Below are positions 1 through 5,151 of a stretch of DNA of 5,151 nucleotides, piece by piece. The translations under genes and the position numbers were made by a program. The stretch is from Flavobacteriales bacterium UBA7519 (GTDB lineage Bacteria; Bacteroidota; Bacteroidia; Flavobacteriales; Weeksellaceae): positions 8,429-13,579 of the forward strand of contig DLND01000146.1 of NCBI GenBank assembly GCA_002476905.1. The letters run 5' to 3'. Every line of letters starts with the position of its first letter. Within the stretch, counting starts at the first letter, position 1. Under the pieces are notes generated by a model. It worked only from the letters and a program-made list of their open reading frames with translations. It was not told where the DNA came from and searched no databases.

Positions 1-1
1 A

Positions 2-697
2 ACTACCTTTATCGCGAGAGGTGCACAGATAGCTGCAGAAAAGGGAATTTTTGTAACATTCTCTGCAGGAAATGAGGGAAATAATGCGTGGCACTATATC
101 ATTACACCAGCAGACAATGCAAAAGTTTTCAGTATTGGAGCAGTGACAGCGCAGGGAGCAAGTGTTTCTTTTTCTTCTTATGGTCCAAATTCTTCTGGAG
201 TTATCAAGCCAGATGCTGCTGCAAGAGGTGCTGAAACCTATACTGTTTATAACGGGCAGCTTACACAAGCGAGTGGAACCTCACTTGCAAATCCTGTAGC
301 TGCTGGCGGCATTGCCTGTTTGCTACAAGCTTTACCACAAAACATATCAAGGGACGAAATCAGAAACAGATTGAAACAAAATGCTTCCCTTTACCCCAAT
401 CCTTCTAACCAAATGGGTTATGGAATTTTGAATCTTTATAAAACCTACCAATCATTTTTGGGTGTATATGACGTAAAACAAACCAAAATCCAGATTTATC
501 CAAATCCAGCAAAGGATATAGTAAATGTAAAAACTGACAGTCCAATCAATTCTATAGAAATCTACGATAGCTTGGGAAGAATCATTAAAAGTGAAGTTTC
601 AAAAACGATTAATATTTCTGAGCTGGATAGGGGAATTTATTTTTTGAAAGTTAAAACAGCTTCCGGCGAATCTATTGAAAAAATTATCAAAGAGTAA
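2..697 (+). CDS. Secreted subtilisin-like (S8) serine protease with T9SS sorting domain, C-terminal part
   Basis: The reading frame is open at the left edge, so the N-terminus with the catalytic Asp and His is outside the window; 231 residues are visible. Visible residues 21-26 (SAGNEG) carry the oxyanion-hole Asn of subtilases. Residues 91-98 (SGTSLANP) are the catalytic-serine motif, Ser at visible residue 94, followed by the usual Ala/Gly-rich helix. The protease domain ends near residue 150. From about residue 162 a 70-residue Ig-like tail starts with IQIYPNPAKD and has the EIYDSLGRII and LDRGIYFLKV elements, ending in a Lys-rich stretch: a type A sorting domain of the type IX (Por) secretion system. 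The product should therefore cross the outer membrane and be released or surface-attached as a degradative protease. A GTG at 143 could mimic a start but lies inside the conserved domain, so it is not one. A hairpin terminator follows 37 nt after the stop. Substrate unknown. Confidence 0.93.
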   Translation, partial: TTFIARGAQIAAEKGIFVTFSAGNEGNNAWHYIITPADNAKVFSIGAVTAQGASVSFSSYGPNSSGVIKPDAAARGAETYTVYNGQLTQASGTSLANPVAAGGIACLLQALPQNISRDEIRNRLKQNASLYPNPSNQMGYGILNLYKTYQSFLGVYDVKQTKIQIYPNPAKDIVNVKTDSPINSIEIYDSLGRIIKSEVSKTINISELDRGIYFLKVKTASGESIEKIIKE

Positions 698-733
698 CTT
701 TTCAAATAAAGATTTAAAAAACTACTTATAAAC

Positions 734-773
734 AACTCTACATATCAAATCGAGATGTAGGGTTTACTGTTTT
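734..773 (+). terminator. Intrinsic terminator of the S8 protease gene
   Basis: A 10-bp stem (734-743 with 755-764) encloses an 11-nt loop and is followed by a T-rich run to 773. The stem has one U-G pair when read on the + strand, which would be an A-C mismatch on the - strand. This supports + strand use and termination of the protease transcript 37 nt after its stop. The T tract is interrupted (TTTACTGTTTT counting the last stem bases), so efficiency is uncertain. Confidence 0.65.
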
Positions 774-1240
774 ATAAAAGAAATCATTTCAACTATCGAA
801 GCCCAATCTGAAATCACAAAACTGGAGAATCCATACTTAATTTTCAATATTTTCTTAAAAGATATTTTGTCTACGGACGTAGGAATACTATTGATGGTAT
901 TGAAAGATGTCATTACCATTCTCAAACAATTATCTACAGCCGCTTTAAATGGTGCAAAATCTGATTTTACAGGGTACTGTTCCGAATCTCAGAAGCATTA
1001 TGTTCTAATCCTGCTTCAACAAAACCATATCCGGCATGATGTATTGCGTAGTCAGCAATTCTGAGTGGACATCTGAACCGTTGGAAGCCTTTTTCGCTTT
1101 TGTGATACGAATGCGATACATGCCTTCCGAACCTGCTTATCGCAAATGTAGCTTTTTGCAAAGCCCACTTGTACTTTCATCCTTCCTGCATACTTTCCGT
1201 CAATAGATGATGCAAAAAGTCCTGCCCTAATCAATAATCT
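764..1240 (-). pseudogene. Relic of a glycoside hydrolase family 3 (beta-glucosidase-like) gene
   Basis: No single frame is open, but three consecutive - strand segments line up in order with the N-terminal barrel domain of GH3 enzymes, which cleave beta-glucosides and related sugars. Segment one (about 1225-1109) reads AGLFASSIDGKYAGRM and then YICDKQVRKACIAF, resembling the FAPMxD...GR...GFGExPY region. Segment two (about 1065-955) reads GYGFVEAGLEHNASEI, matching the KHFxGYGxxExGxxYN region. It is broken by a stop at 967-969 and a frameshift near 955. Segment three (955-782) reads PFKAAVDN, VMTSFNTINSIP, then KYGFSSFVISDWASIVEM, the classic GH3 block. The Asp of VISDW (806-808) is the family's catalytic nucleophile. 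Intact members have roughly 700-800 residues; only about 150-160 remain, with both ends missing. GC is about 43% over 961-1200, above the flanking DNA. The assignment rests on motif order recognised by eye; exact ends are approximate. Confidence 0.8.
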
Positions 1241-1251
1241 TGACAGGACTT
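1214..1251 (-). terminator. Probable terminator of the cupin gene
   Basis: Perfect 8-bp inverted repeat (1217-1224 with 1244-1251) around a 19-nt loop. On the - strand the stem is followed by a run of five T (two of them from the stem end), 16 nt beyond the cupin stop codon. The placement and T run fit intrinsic termination of the cupin transcript. The long loop weakens the case. The distal arm lies in sequence that belongs to the GH3 relic. Confidence 0.5.
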
Positions 1252-1266
1252 GTTTTGACGACAATA

Positions 1267-1608
1267 TTAAGCCCTGTTGTAGTCGTCTTCGATTCTTACA
1301 ATGTCATCTTCGCCGAAGTATGTTCCATACTGAACTTCGATAAAAACCACAGGTTCGGCTGTTTTGTTCTCAATTCTGTGATGTGCTCCCAAAGGAATTT
1401 GAGCCACCTGCCCCACTGAATAATCACGGATATCATCGTTGATTGTGATTGTTCCCACCCCGGACACAATTGTCCAAACCTCTGCTCTTTTATGATGATA
1501 CTGAAGTGAAAGTCTTCCTCCCGGATTGACTTGGATTCTTTTTACTTTATGAAATTCAGCATCTTCTAATACCCAATATTCTCCCCAAGGTCTTACGTCG
1601 TGTTCCAT
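1267..1608 (-). CDS. Stand-alone cupin, mannose-6-phosphate isomerase type II family
   Basis: A complete 113-residue protein starting at ATG (1606-1608) directly before RPWGEYWVLE, the usual opening of this domain. The first cupin motif is PGGRLSLQYHHKRAEVW (residues 29-45), with Gln36, His38/His39 and Glu43 as likely metal ligands. The second is IPLGAHHRIEN (71-81), supplying another His. The tail VQYGTYFGEDDIVRIEDDY (92-110) is characteristic of the C-terminal domain of bifunctional mannose-1-phosphate guanylyltransferase/mannose-6-phosphate isomerase (ManC/AlgA type). Only the isomerase-type cupin is present; the nucleotidyltransferase half is absent, and the length fits the free-standing versions found in many Bacteroidetes. 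It could interconvert fructose-6-phosphate and mannose-6-phosphate or act on another sugar, but activity of such short forms is not assured. It is cytosolic, with no signal peptide. It is monocistronic here, flanked by relic DNA downstream and an AT-rich spacer upstream. I see no convincing Shine-Dalgarno or clear promoter. Confidence 0.9.
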   Translation of the reverse strand: MEHDVRPWGEYWVLEDAEFHKVKRIQVNPGGRLSLQYHHKRAEVWTIVSGVGTITINDDIRDYSVGQVAQIPLGAHHRIENKTAEPVVFIEVQYGTYFGEDDIVRIEDDYNRA

Positions 1609-2050
1609 TTTTTTGTATTAATTATAAATATAAATTTTGTCTAAAATTATCACTTTTTATTTATTAAAATTTACCTACACATCATCCAAATAAGTTGTTC
1701 TATTGGCTTGTTGCTTCTCCATCATCTACAAAAATATTATATGGAGTGCTATGTTGGGCTTCAGATGAGTCAAAAATAGCAATAAATTGGCTAAAAGAAA
1801 ACTGATTTATTGGAAATAGATCTGCAGAATCAAAAGTTGATTGGTAAAAAATAGCGATATTAGAGAAAAACTTGATCAATTCCTAAAATTATTACCAAAC
1901 GTCTCTCAACTCTATACTACAGGTAATTCTGATACTTAAAAAAAAGTTATGTGTTAGATTTTTAACCAAAAACTTGAATTTTACGAGGCTGATTTTCGAA
2001 CATCCCCCAATCAAATCCTTCCCTTATTCTACATTATTAATAAACAATTA
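1609..2050. other. AT-rich spacer without an intact gene; possible decayed reading frame
   Basis: No intact gene is evident in about 440 bases between the cupin start and the tRNA terminator. The part next to the cupin (1621-1680) is extremely AT-rich (8 G or C in 60) and should contain the cupin promoter, though I cannot place the Bacteroidetes -33/-7 elements with confidence. On the + strand, protein-like stretches follow one another in different frames: about 1668-1844 (with an internal stop at 1803), 1841-1936 (contains KLDQFLKLLPNVSQLYTTG) and 1935-2069 (contains LNFTRLIFEHPPIKSFPYST). They could be a frameshifted gene relic, but I do not recognise the family. A competing - strand frame at 1700-1879 (59 codons, TTG start) is also open. 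Neither is annotated as a gene. Confidence 0.35.
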
Positions 2051-2051
2051 C

Positions 2052-2083
2052 AAAAGAAAAAATCACTCCTAAAAGTGACTTTT
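2052..2083 (-). terminator. Intrinsic terminator after tRNA-Arg
   Basis: A 10-bp stem (2058-2067 with 2074-2083) with a 6-nt loop, followed on the - strand by a run rich in T. One pair is a G-U wobble only on the - strand (an A-C mismatch on the + strand), which fixes the orientation. It starts about 9 nt after the tRNA 3' end, so it ends the tRNA transcript and probably the whole upstream barrel-gene transcript. Confidence 0.8.
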
Positions 2084-2092
2084 CCTGAAAGG

Positions 2093-2166
2093 TGACCTCG
2101 GAGGGATTCGAACCCCCAACCGACGGAGCCGAAATCCGTTATTCTATCCAGTTGAACTACGAAGCC
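2093..2166 (-). tRNA. tRNA-Arg (anticodon UCG)
   Basis: The 74-nt - strand sequence folds as a full cloverleaf. The 7-bp acceptor stem (GGCTTCG with CGAGGTC) has two G-U pairs. The D arm carries GG followed by A, the A20 identity element of arginine tRNAs. The anticodon stem is ACGGA/TCCGT with loop TTTCGGC, giving anticodon TCG at 2130-2132, which reads CGA-type Arg codons. There is a 5-nt variable loop and a T arm with the TTCGAAT loop and one G-U pair. The discriminator base is A (2093) and the next bases are CCT, so the 3' CCA is not encoded and must be added by tRNA nucleotidyltransferase. The 5' end lies only 9 nt beyond the stop codon of the outer-membrane barrel gene, and a strong terminator follows. 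No separate promoter is obvious, so processing from a longer transcript is likely. Confidence 0.95.
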
Positions 2167-2175
2167 ATTTTTTAA

Positions 2176-3972
2176 TTAGAAAGTAATCTTAACACCTCCT
2201 ACAACCTGCGCACCCAAAACTTTGTAGCCCAAGTAATTCTGATATTTGGCACCAAGAAGATTATTTCCGAGTGCGAAAATACTGAAATTTTTGTGAATTT
2301 CGTACTCTGCAGAAAGATTAATATCTGCATAACCGCCAACTTTCTCATTAACATTCTCTTGCATCGAAAAAGCTGGAAAAGTAGTACCCACAGAATAAGA
2401 ATTTGCGGTTCTATCTGTTACGAAATAAGCTTTGAACCCCAAGTTCAGTTTTTTCTCAAGCATTGTATATTTTGCGCCAAGATTGAATTGGAATAATGGT
2501 TTGTAATAAACTTCTTCCAGATTGTCGAGTTTATATTTCATAAAATGCAAACCCGCATCCACAGTCAAGTTTTCCATTGGAAATACTTGCAAATCTCCTT
2601 TTACTTCCATCAAAGTTCCATTGTCATAGATTGAACTGAACGTATTCGCATAATCATATCCATTTCTACCTAGATTCAGATCAACACCCAGCGGATTCGG
2701 AGTAGGCAAATAGAACAATGGATTACTTACAAAAAACTGCGCATTATTCACTTTGCTGAAACCTGCATTCACATCATACTTAAAAGTCTGGTCAACATCT
2801 CCTTTCAAACCGAAATAGAAATGATATTTGGTTTCAGTTGGTGTTAAAACCAAATCAGAAATCAAAAATGGATTTTCGTCCAAAAGATTACCGTAAGTAT
2901 TCAATTTCAAACCGCCGTCAATTCCTCCATAAAACTTGAATTCATCCGCCGCTGCAACCAAAACTTCTGCTTTTGGAAACCAATAGAATTTGTTATTCTT
3001 TGATTCTTCTGCAACATCGCTGGAATTTTTAGAATTAAGAAAACTAAAATCAGAACCAATCAACAAATAAGAATCGCCTTTGTAGAAAGTCACTTTTGGC
3101 GACAATGTAAAATTGAATTGATTATTGGTGTTCTGATTCAGGATATCAAATTTAGAATTAACTATTTCCAGATTGATTCCTAAATCTCCGTTAGCTGTCA
3201 CGCCATCTGTGACAGCAAAATCGTGCTTTGATAAATTCAATTCTGCATTCGCATAATTTTCACTGGCTCCAAAATGGTCGCTCAAGAAATAAGATTTTAC
3301 ACGAACGTTATTGAGAATATCATTGGAATAATGGTCGTAATAACCATTCACACTGAACTTATTCACTTTTTGCTCCAAATCAATATCATTACTTGGCGGT
3401 GTTAAAGCATAAATTCCATAATAATTATAATTATTGAAAGCATAATTGGCATCAATATTAAACTTACCTTTTTCTGTGTAGATATTAGCATAACCGCCTA
3501 TCTTAGCTTGATTCTGCTTTGAAGACCAATCGTATTCTTTCTTCAAACCGCTTGTTGATAAATAATGAACGTCTGCTCCAATTTCGACATTGTCCTGGAT
3601 TTTACCTGAAACATTAGCGTCAGCCAGAAACTTTCCATAATTCCCATAACCTAATCTGAAATAATTAGACTGATAATCATTAGAGAATTTTGGAGAGATA
3701 TCTTCGCCTTGGATTTCCGTTGTTTTGAAGTCCGAAACTGGCGGAACATTCACAATATCATATTTCAGATGGAGTGAATCTTCCTTTTTCTTGCTATCCG
3801 GTGGATAGTTTTTTTCCTGAACAACAGATGTTTTCTTTTTCTCAATTTTCTTAACTTCCGGCTCACGTTTTCTGTTAAGAATCAATTGCTCCTCTTTTAT
3901 TTGAGCGCCTAATTCCGAGATTCCGACTGTTCCCAAAAATGCCAAAACGGCGATATATTTTAGTTTGTTCAT
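2176..3972 (-). CDS. Outer-membrane beta-barrel protein, TonB-dependent-receptor-like, without plug domain
   Basis: A complete 598-residue protein from ATG (3970-3972). Residues 1-23 form a signal peptide (basic MNKLK, hydrophobic core, cleavage likely after LGA). Residues about 25-70 are a Lys/Glu-rich, probably disordered segment including KKIEKKK. From about residue 97 to the end the chain is amphipathic beta-strand sequence with many aromatic residues and Asn/Asp-rich turns. It closes with a strand ending GGVKITF, a terminal Phe typical of barrels inserted by BAM. The last 150 residues resemble the C-terminal barrel of TonB-dependent receptors (NLGAKYTMLEKKLNLGFKAY, then FALGNNLLGAKYQNYLG). 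I see no TonB box or plug domain, and the protein is shorter than usual receptors, so TonB dependence is doubtful even though relatives are often annotated so. It follows a co-oriented TPR gene by 124 nt and is followed 9 nt later by tRNA-Arg. Substrate unknown; it may act as a channel or scaffold with the TPR partner. Confidence 0.85.
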   Translation of the reverse strand: MNKLKYIAVLAFLGTVGISELGAQIKEEQLILNRKREPEVKKIEKKKTSVVQEKNYPPDSKKKEDSLHLKYDIVNVPPVSDFKTTEIQGEDISPKFSNDYQSNYFRLGYGNYGKFLADANVSGKIQDNVEIGADVHYLSTSGLKKEYDWSSKQNQAKIGGYANIYTEKGKFNIDANYAFNNYNYYGIYALTPPSNDIDLEQKVNKFSVNGYYDHYSNDILNNVRVKSYFLSDHFGASENYANAELNLSKHDFAVTDGVTANGDLGINLEIVNSKFDILNQNTNNQFNFTLSPKVTFYKGDSYLLIGSDFSFLNSKNSSDVAEESKNNKFYWFPKAEVLVAAADEFKFYGGIDGGLKLNTYGNLLDENPFLISDLVLTPTETKYHFYFGLKGDVDQTFKYDVNAGFSKVNNAQFFVSNPLFYLPTPNPLGVDLNLGRNGYDYANTFSSIYDNGTLMEVKGDLQVFPMENLTVDAGLHFMKYKLDNLEEVYYKPLFQFNLGAKYTMLEKKLNLGFKAYFVTDRTANSYSVGTTFPAFSMQENVNEKVGGYADINLSAEYEIHKNFSIFALGNNLLGAKYQNYLGYKVLGAQVVGGVKITF

Positions 3973-3987
3973 TTCTTAATTTAATTT

Positions 3988-4066
3988 AAACGCAAAGAGC
4001 GCAAAGATTTTTTTTAAATAAAAAGCGTTTTTAAGTCCGCAAAGGCGTAAAACTTAGCAAAGATTT
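3988..4066. repeat. GCAAAG-rich intergenic repeat
   Basis: The spacer between the TPR and barrel genes holds four copies of GCAAAG (3992, 4001, 4039, 4057) in 71 nt. Two are part of an exact 10-base repeat, GCAAAGATTT (4001-4010 and 4057-4066). An inverted pair, AAACGC (3988-3993) and GCGTTT (4025-4030), flanks a T-run/A-run segment that can also fold. Similar GCAAAG/CTTTGCG-type interspersed repeats are, from memory, common between genes in Chryseobacterium and Flavobacterium. Its role is unknown; it could be a transcript-stability or processing element, or a non-autonomous repeat. Confidence 0.6.
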
Positions 4067-4096
4067 CATTATAATTATCATTAAAATATTTGCGAA

Positions 4097-5151
4097 TTAC
4101 TTCTTAATCTGCGCTTTCACTTCTTTTGCTTCTGCCACAATCTCTGGAAAATCGCCATAGTTATTGATGATTTCGTCAACTGTGTAACTGGCCTGGTAAT
4201 TATCTTTCAGAGCCAAATAGTTTTTCGCCATTATCACCAAGGCTTTCGCACCCCAATATTCTTCCGAAGCATAATTATTAGCCAATTTGAAAATGGTTTC
4301 ATTAGACGATTTGAAAGCCTTTCCTTTGTTTTGATAAAAAGCTTTTGCGTATAAAGCTTCCGCCGCCACTTCTGTATTAGAAGATTTTTCTAAAACTGCA
4401 TAAGCTGTTTGTGCATCTTTATCTTTTCCTTGCTGCATCAGACTTCTAGCTTTGATGACTTTCGCTTGTTCCAAAGTTGCTGCTGAGTTTTTTGTGTTAG
4501 AAAGTACAGCATTTGCATATTTTTCAGCTTCAGCAAAGTTCTTTTCGTCCGCATAGATTTTCATTAACTCAACTGAAGCAAAGTTTTTAATTGTAACGTT
4601 TGTTGAGTTAGCATTCTGTTCCAGATATTTTTTCGCATCAGCAATTTTATCCTGAGCCAAATAAATCTGAGCCAACCTTACTTGAGCTTCCTGCTGATAA
4701 TCATTTTGGAAGTCAGCAACGTTTTGTAAAGGACTCAATGCTTTATCAGTTTGTTTTAATTGATAATAACTTTCTCCCAATTCATATTGCGCTTTGAAAA
4801 GATTGTCTCCGCTTGGACTTTGGTCAAGGTATTTTTCATAGTAAGAAACCGCTTTGGTGTAATCTTTTTTCGAGAAACTTTCTTGGGCAAGATTCAGATT
4901 GATTTCACTAATTTCTGTTCCGGAAACATTCACATTCAGACCTTTTGCAAATTGTTCATAACCTGCAACATCGCCGTTTTTCAAAAAAGCAGGTTTTGCA
5001 GCTGCAACAATTTTGTCTGCATAAGCTGTATTTTTATACTGATTTGCTAATTGTCGAAATTCAGCAATAGCGTTATCATTTTGATTCAAATCAATTAAAT
5101 TCTGCGCTCTATAAATCTGAGAATTTGCTACCAAATCTTTGTCAGGACTTG
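4097..5151 (-). CDS. Tetratricopeptide repeat (TPR) protein, C-terminal part
   Basis: The frame remains open to the right edge, so the true start is outside the window; a TTG at 5132-5134 is internal and not a start. About 350 residues are visible, almost entirely helix pairs with the TPR spacing of small residues. Clear units include NLAQESFSKKDYTKAVSYYE, AQYELGESYYQLKQTDKAL, AQVRLAQIYLAQDKIADAKK, VELMKIYADEKNFAEAEKYA and the terminal MAKNYLALKDNYQASYTVDE; at least seven can be counted. It ends EVKAQIKK. No catalytic motif is seen, so the role is a protein-interaction scaffold. Related flavobacterial proteins are large and carry an N-terminal signal peptide, so a periplasmic location is likely, but the evidence for that is off-window. 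It is directly upstream of the outer-membrane barrel gene in the same direction, suggesting an operon and a shared envelope job. The 124-nt gap between them leaves room for a second promoter. Confidence 0.88.
   Translation of the reverse strand, partial: SPDKDLVANSQIYRAQNLIDLNQNDNAIAEFRQLANQYKNTAYADKIVAAAKPAFLKNGDVAGYEQFAKGLNVNVSGTEISEINLNLAQESFSKKDYTKAVSYYEKYLDQSPSGDNLFKAQYELGESYYQLKQTDKALSPLQNVADFQNDYQQEAQVRLAQIYLAQDKIADAKKYLEQNANSTNVTIKNFASVELMKIYADEKNFAEAEKYANAVLSNTKNSAATLEQAKVIKARSLMQQGKDKDAQTAYAVLEKSSNTEVAAEALYAKAFYQNKGKAFKSSNETIFKLANNYASEEYWGAKALVIMAKNYLALKDNYQASYTVDEIINNYGDFPEIVAEAKEVKAQIKK

Noticed and set aside
143..697. GTG at 143 as the start of a short protease protein
   Set aside because: The frame is open upstream to position 2 and contains the conserved SAGNEG oxyanion motif, so the gene extends beyond the window.
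867..1064. + strand 65-codon frame (TTG start) of plausible composition
   Set aside because: It lies antisense to the GH3 relic, whose family motifs on the - strand explain the sequence; the + frame has no ATG until residue 10 and no recognisable family.
1244..1252. CAGGACTTG at 1244-1252 recurs at 5143-5151 and could be an element boundary or direct repeat
   Set aside because: Nine bases, one copy within a coding frame, no transposase or inverted ends; expected by chance or nearly so.
1052..1264. - strand small ORFs at 1052-1264 and 967-1161 as separate hypothetical proteins
   Set aside because: They are overlapping frame fragments of one GH3 pseudogene; neither has a proper start or an independent domain.
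1700..1879. - strand 59-codon frame from TTG ending VDDGEATSQ
   Set aside because: Open and protein-like, but no ATG, no recognised family, and it competes with + strand frames in very AT-rich DNA; not enough support to annotate.
2293..2496. + strand ORF inside the barrel gene
   Set aside because: Antisense shadow of a well-supported coding region.
3988..4066. GCAAAG units as a CRISPR array
   Set aside because: Units are too short and irregularly spaced, with no uniform spacers and no cas genes nearby.
4760..5050. + strand ORF inside the TPR gene
   Set aside because: Antisense shadow with low-complexity Phe/Ile/Cys composition over clear TPR coding sequence.

Overview
The window looks like a chromosomal segment from a Flavobacteriia member, most likely Chryseobacterium or a close Weeksellaceae relative. 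This is inferred from the low GC content, the T9SS-type C-terminal sorting domain on a secreted protease, the absence of clear Shine-Dalgarno sequences, a flavobacterial outer-membrane barrel paired with a TPR protein, and a GCAAAG-rich intergenic repeat of a kind common in these genomes. No tools were used, so the genus is a judgement.

Layout, left to right. (1) Positions 2-697 on the + strand hold the C-terminal part of a secreted subtilisin-like (S8) serine protease with a type IX secretion sorting domain, followed by a hairpin terminator (734-773). (2) Positions ~764-1240 on the - strand hold no intact gene. Read across three frames they form a decayed internal fragment of a glycoside hydrolase family 3 (beta-glucosidase/BglX-like) gene that still shows the nucleophile motif. 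(3) Positions 1267-1608 on the - strand encode a small stand-alone cupin of the mannose-6-phosphate isomerase type II family, with a hairpin terminator just after it (1214-1251). (4) Positions 1609-2050 are AT-rich and hold no convincing gene; there may be a second, much less certain, gene relic. (5) Positions 2093-5151 on the - strand form one block: a large TPR protein (cut by the window edge), a 124-nt spacer carrying a GCAAAG repeat, an outer-membrane beta-barrel of the TonB-receptor-like type, and only 9 nt later a tRNA-Arg(UCG), closed by a strong intrinsic terminator.

How the parts relate. The TPR protein and the barrel are adjacent and co-oriented, which suggests a functional pair at the cell envelope. 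The tRNA probably shares their transcript or its terminator. The protease and the cupin have no evident functional link. The middle of the window (698-2092) looks like a decaying region in which at least one gene has been lost around the surviving cupin. I see no mobile element, CRISPR array or new defence system. The most notable things are the unannotated GH3 relic, the tRNA packed against the barrel gene, and the intergenic repeat.
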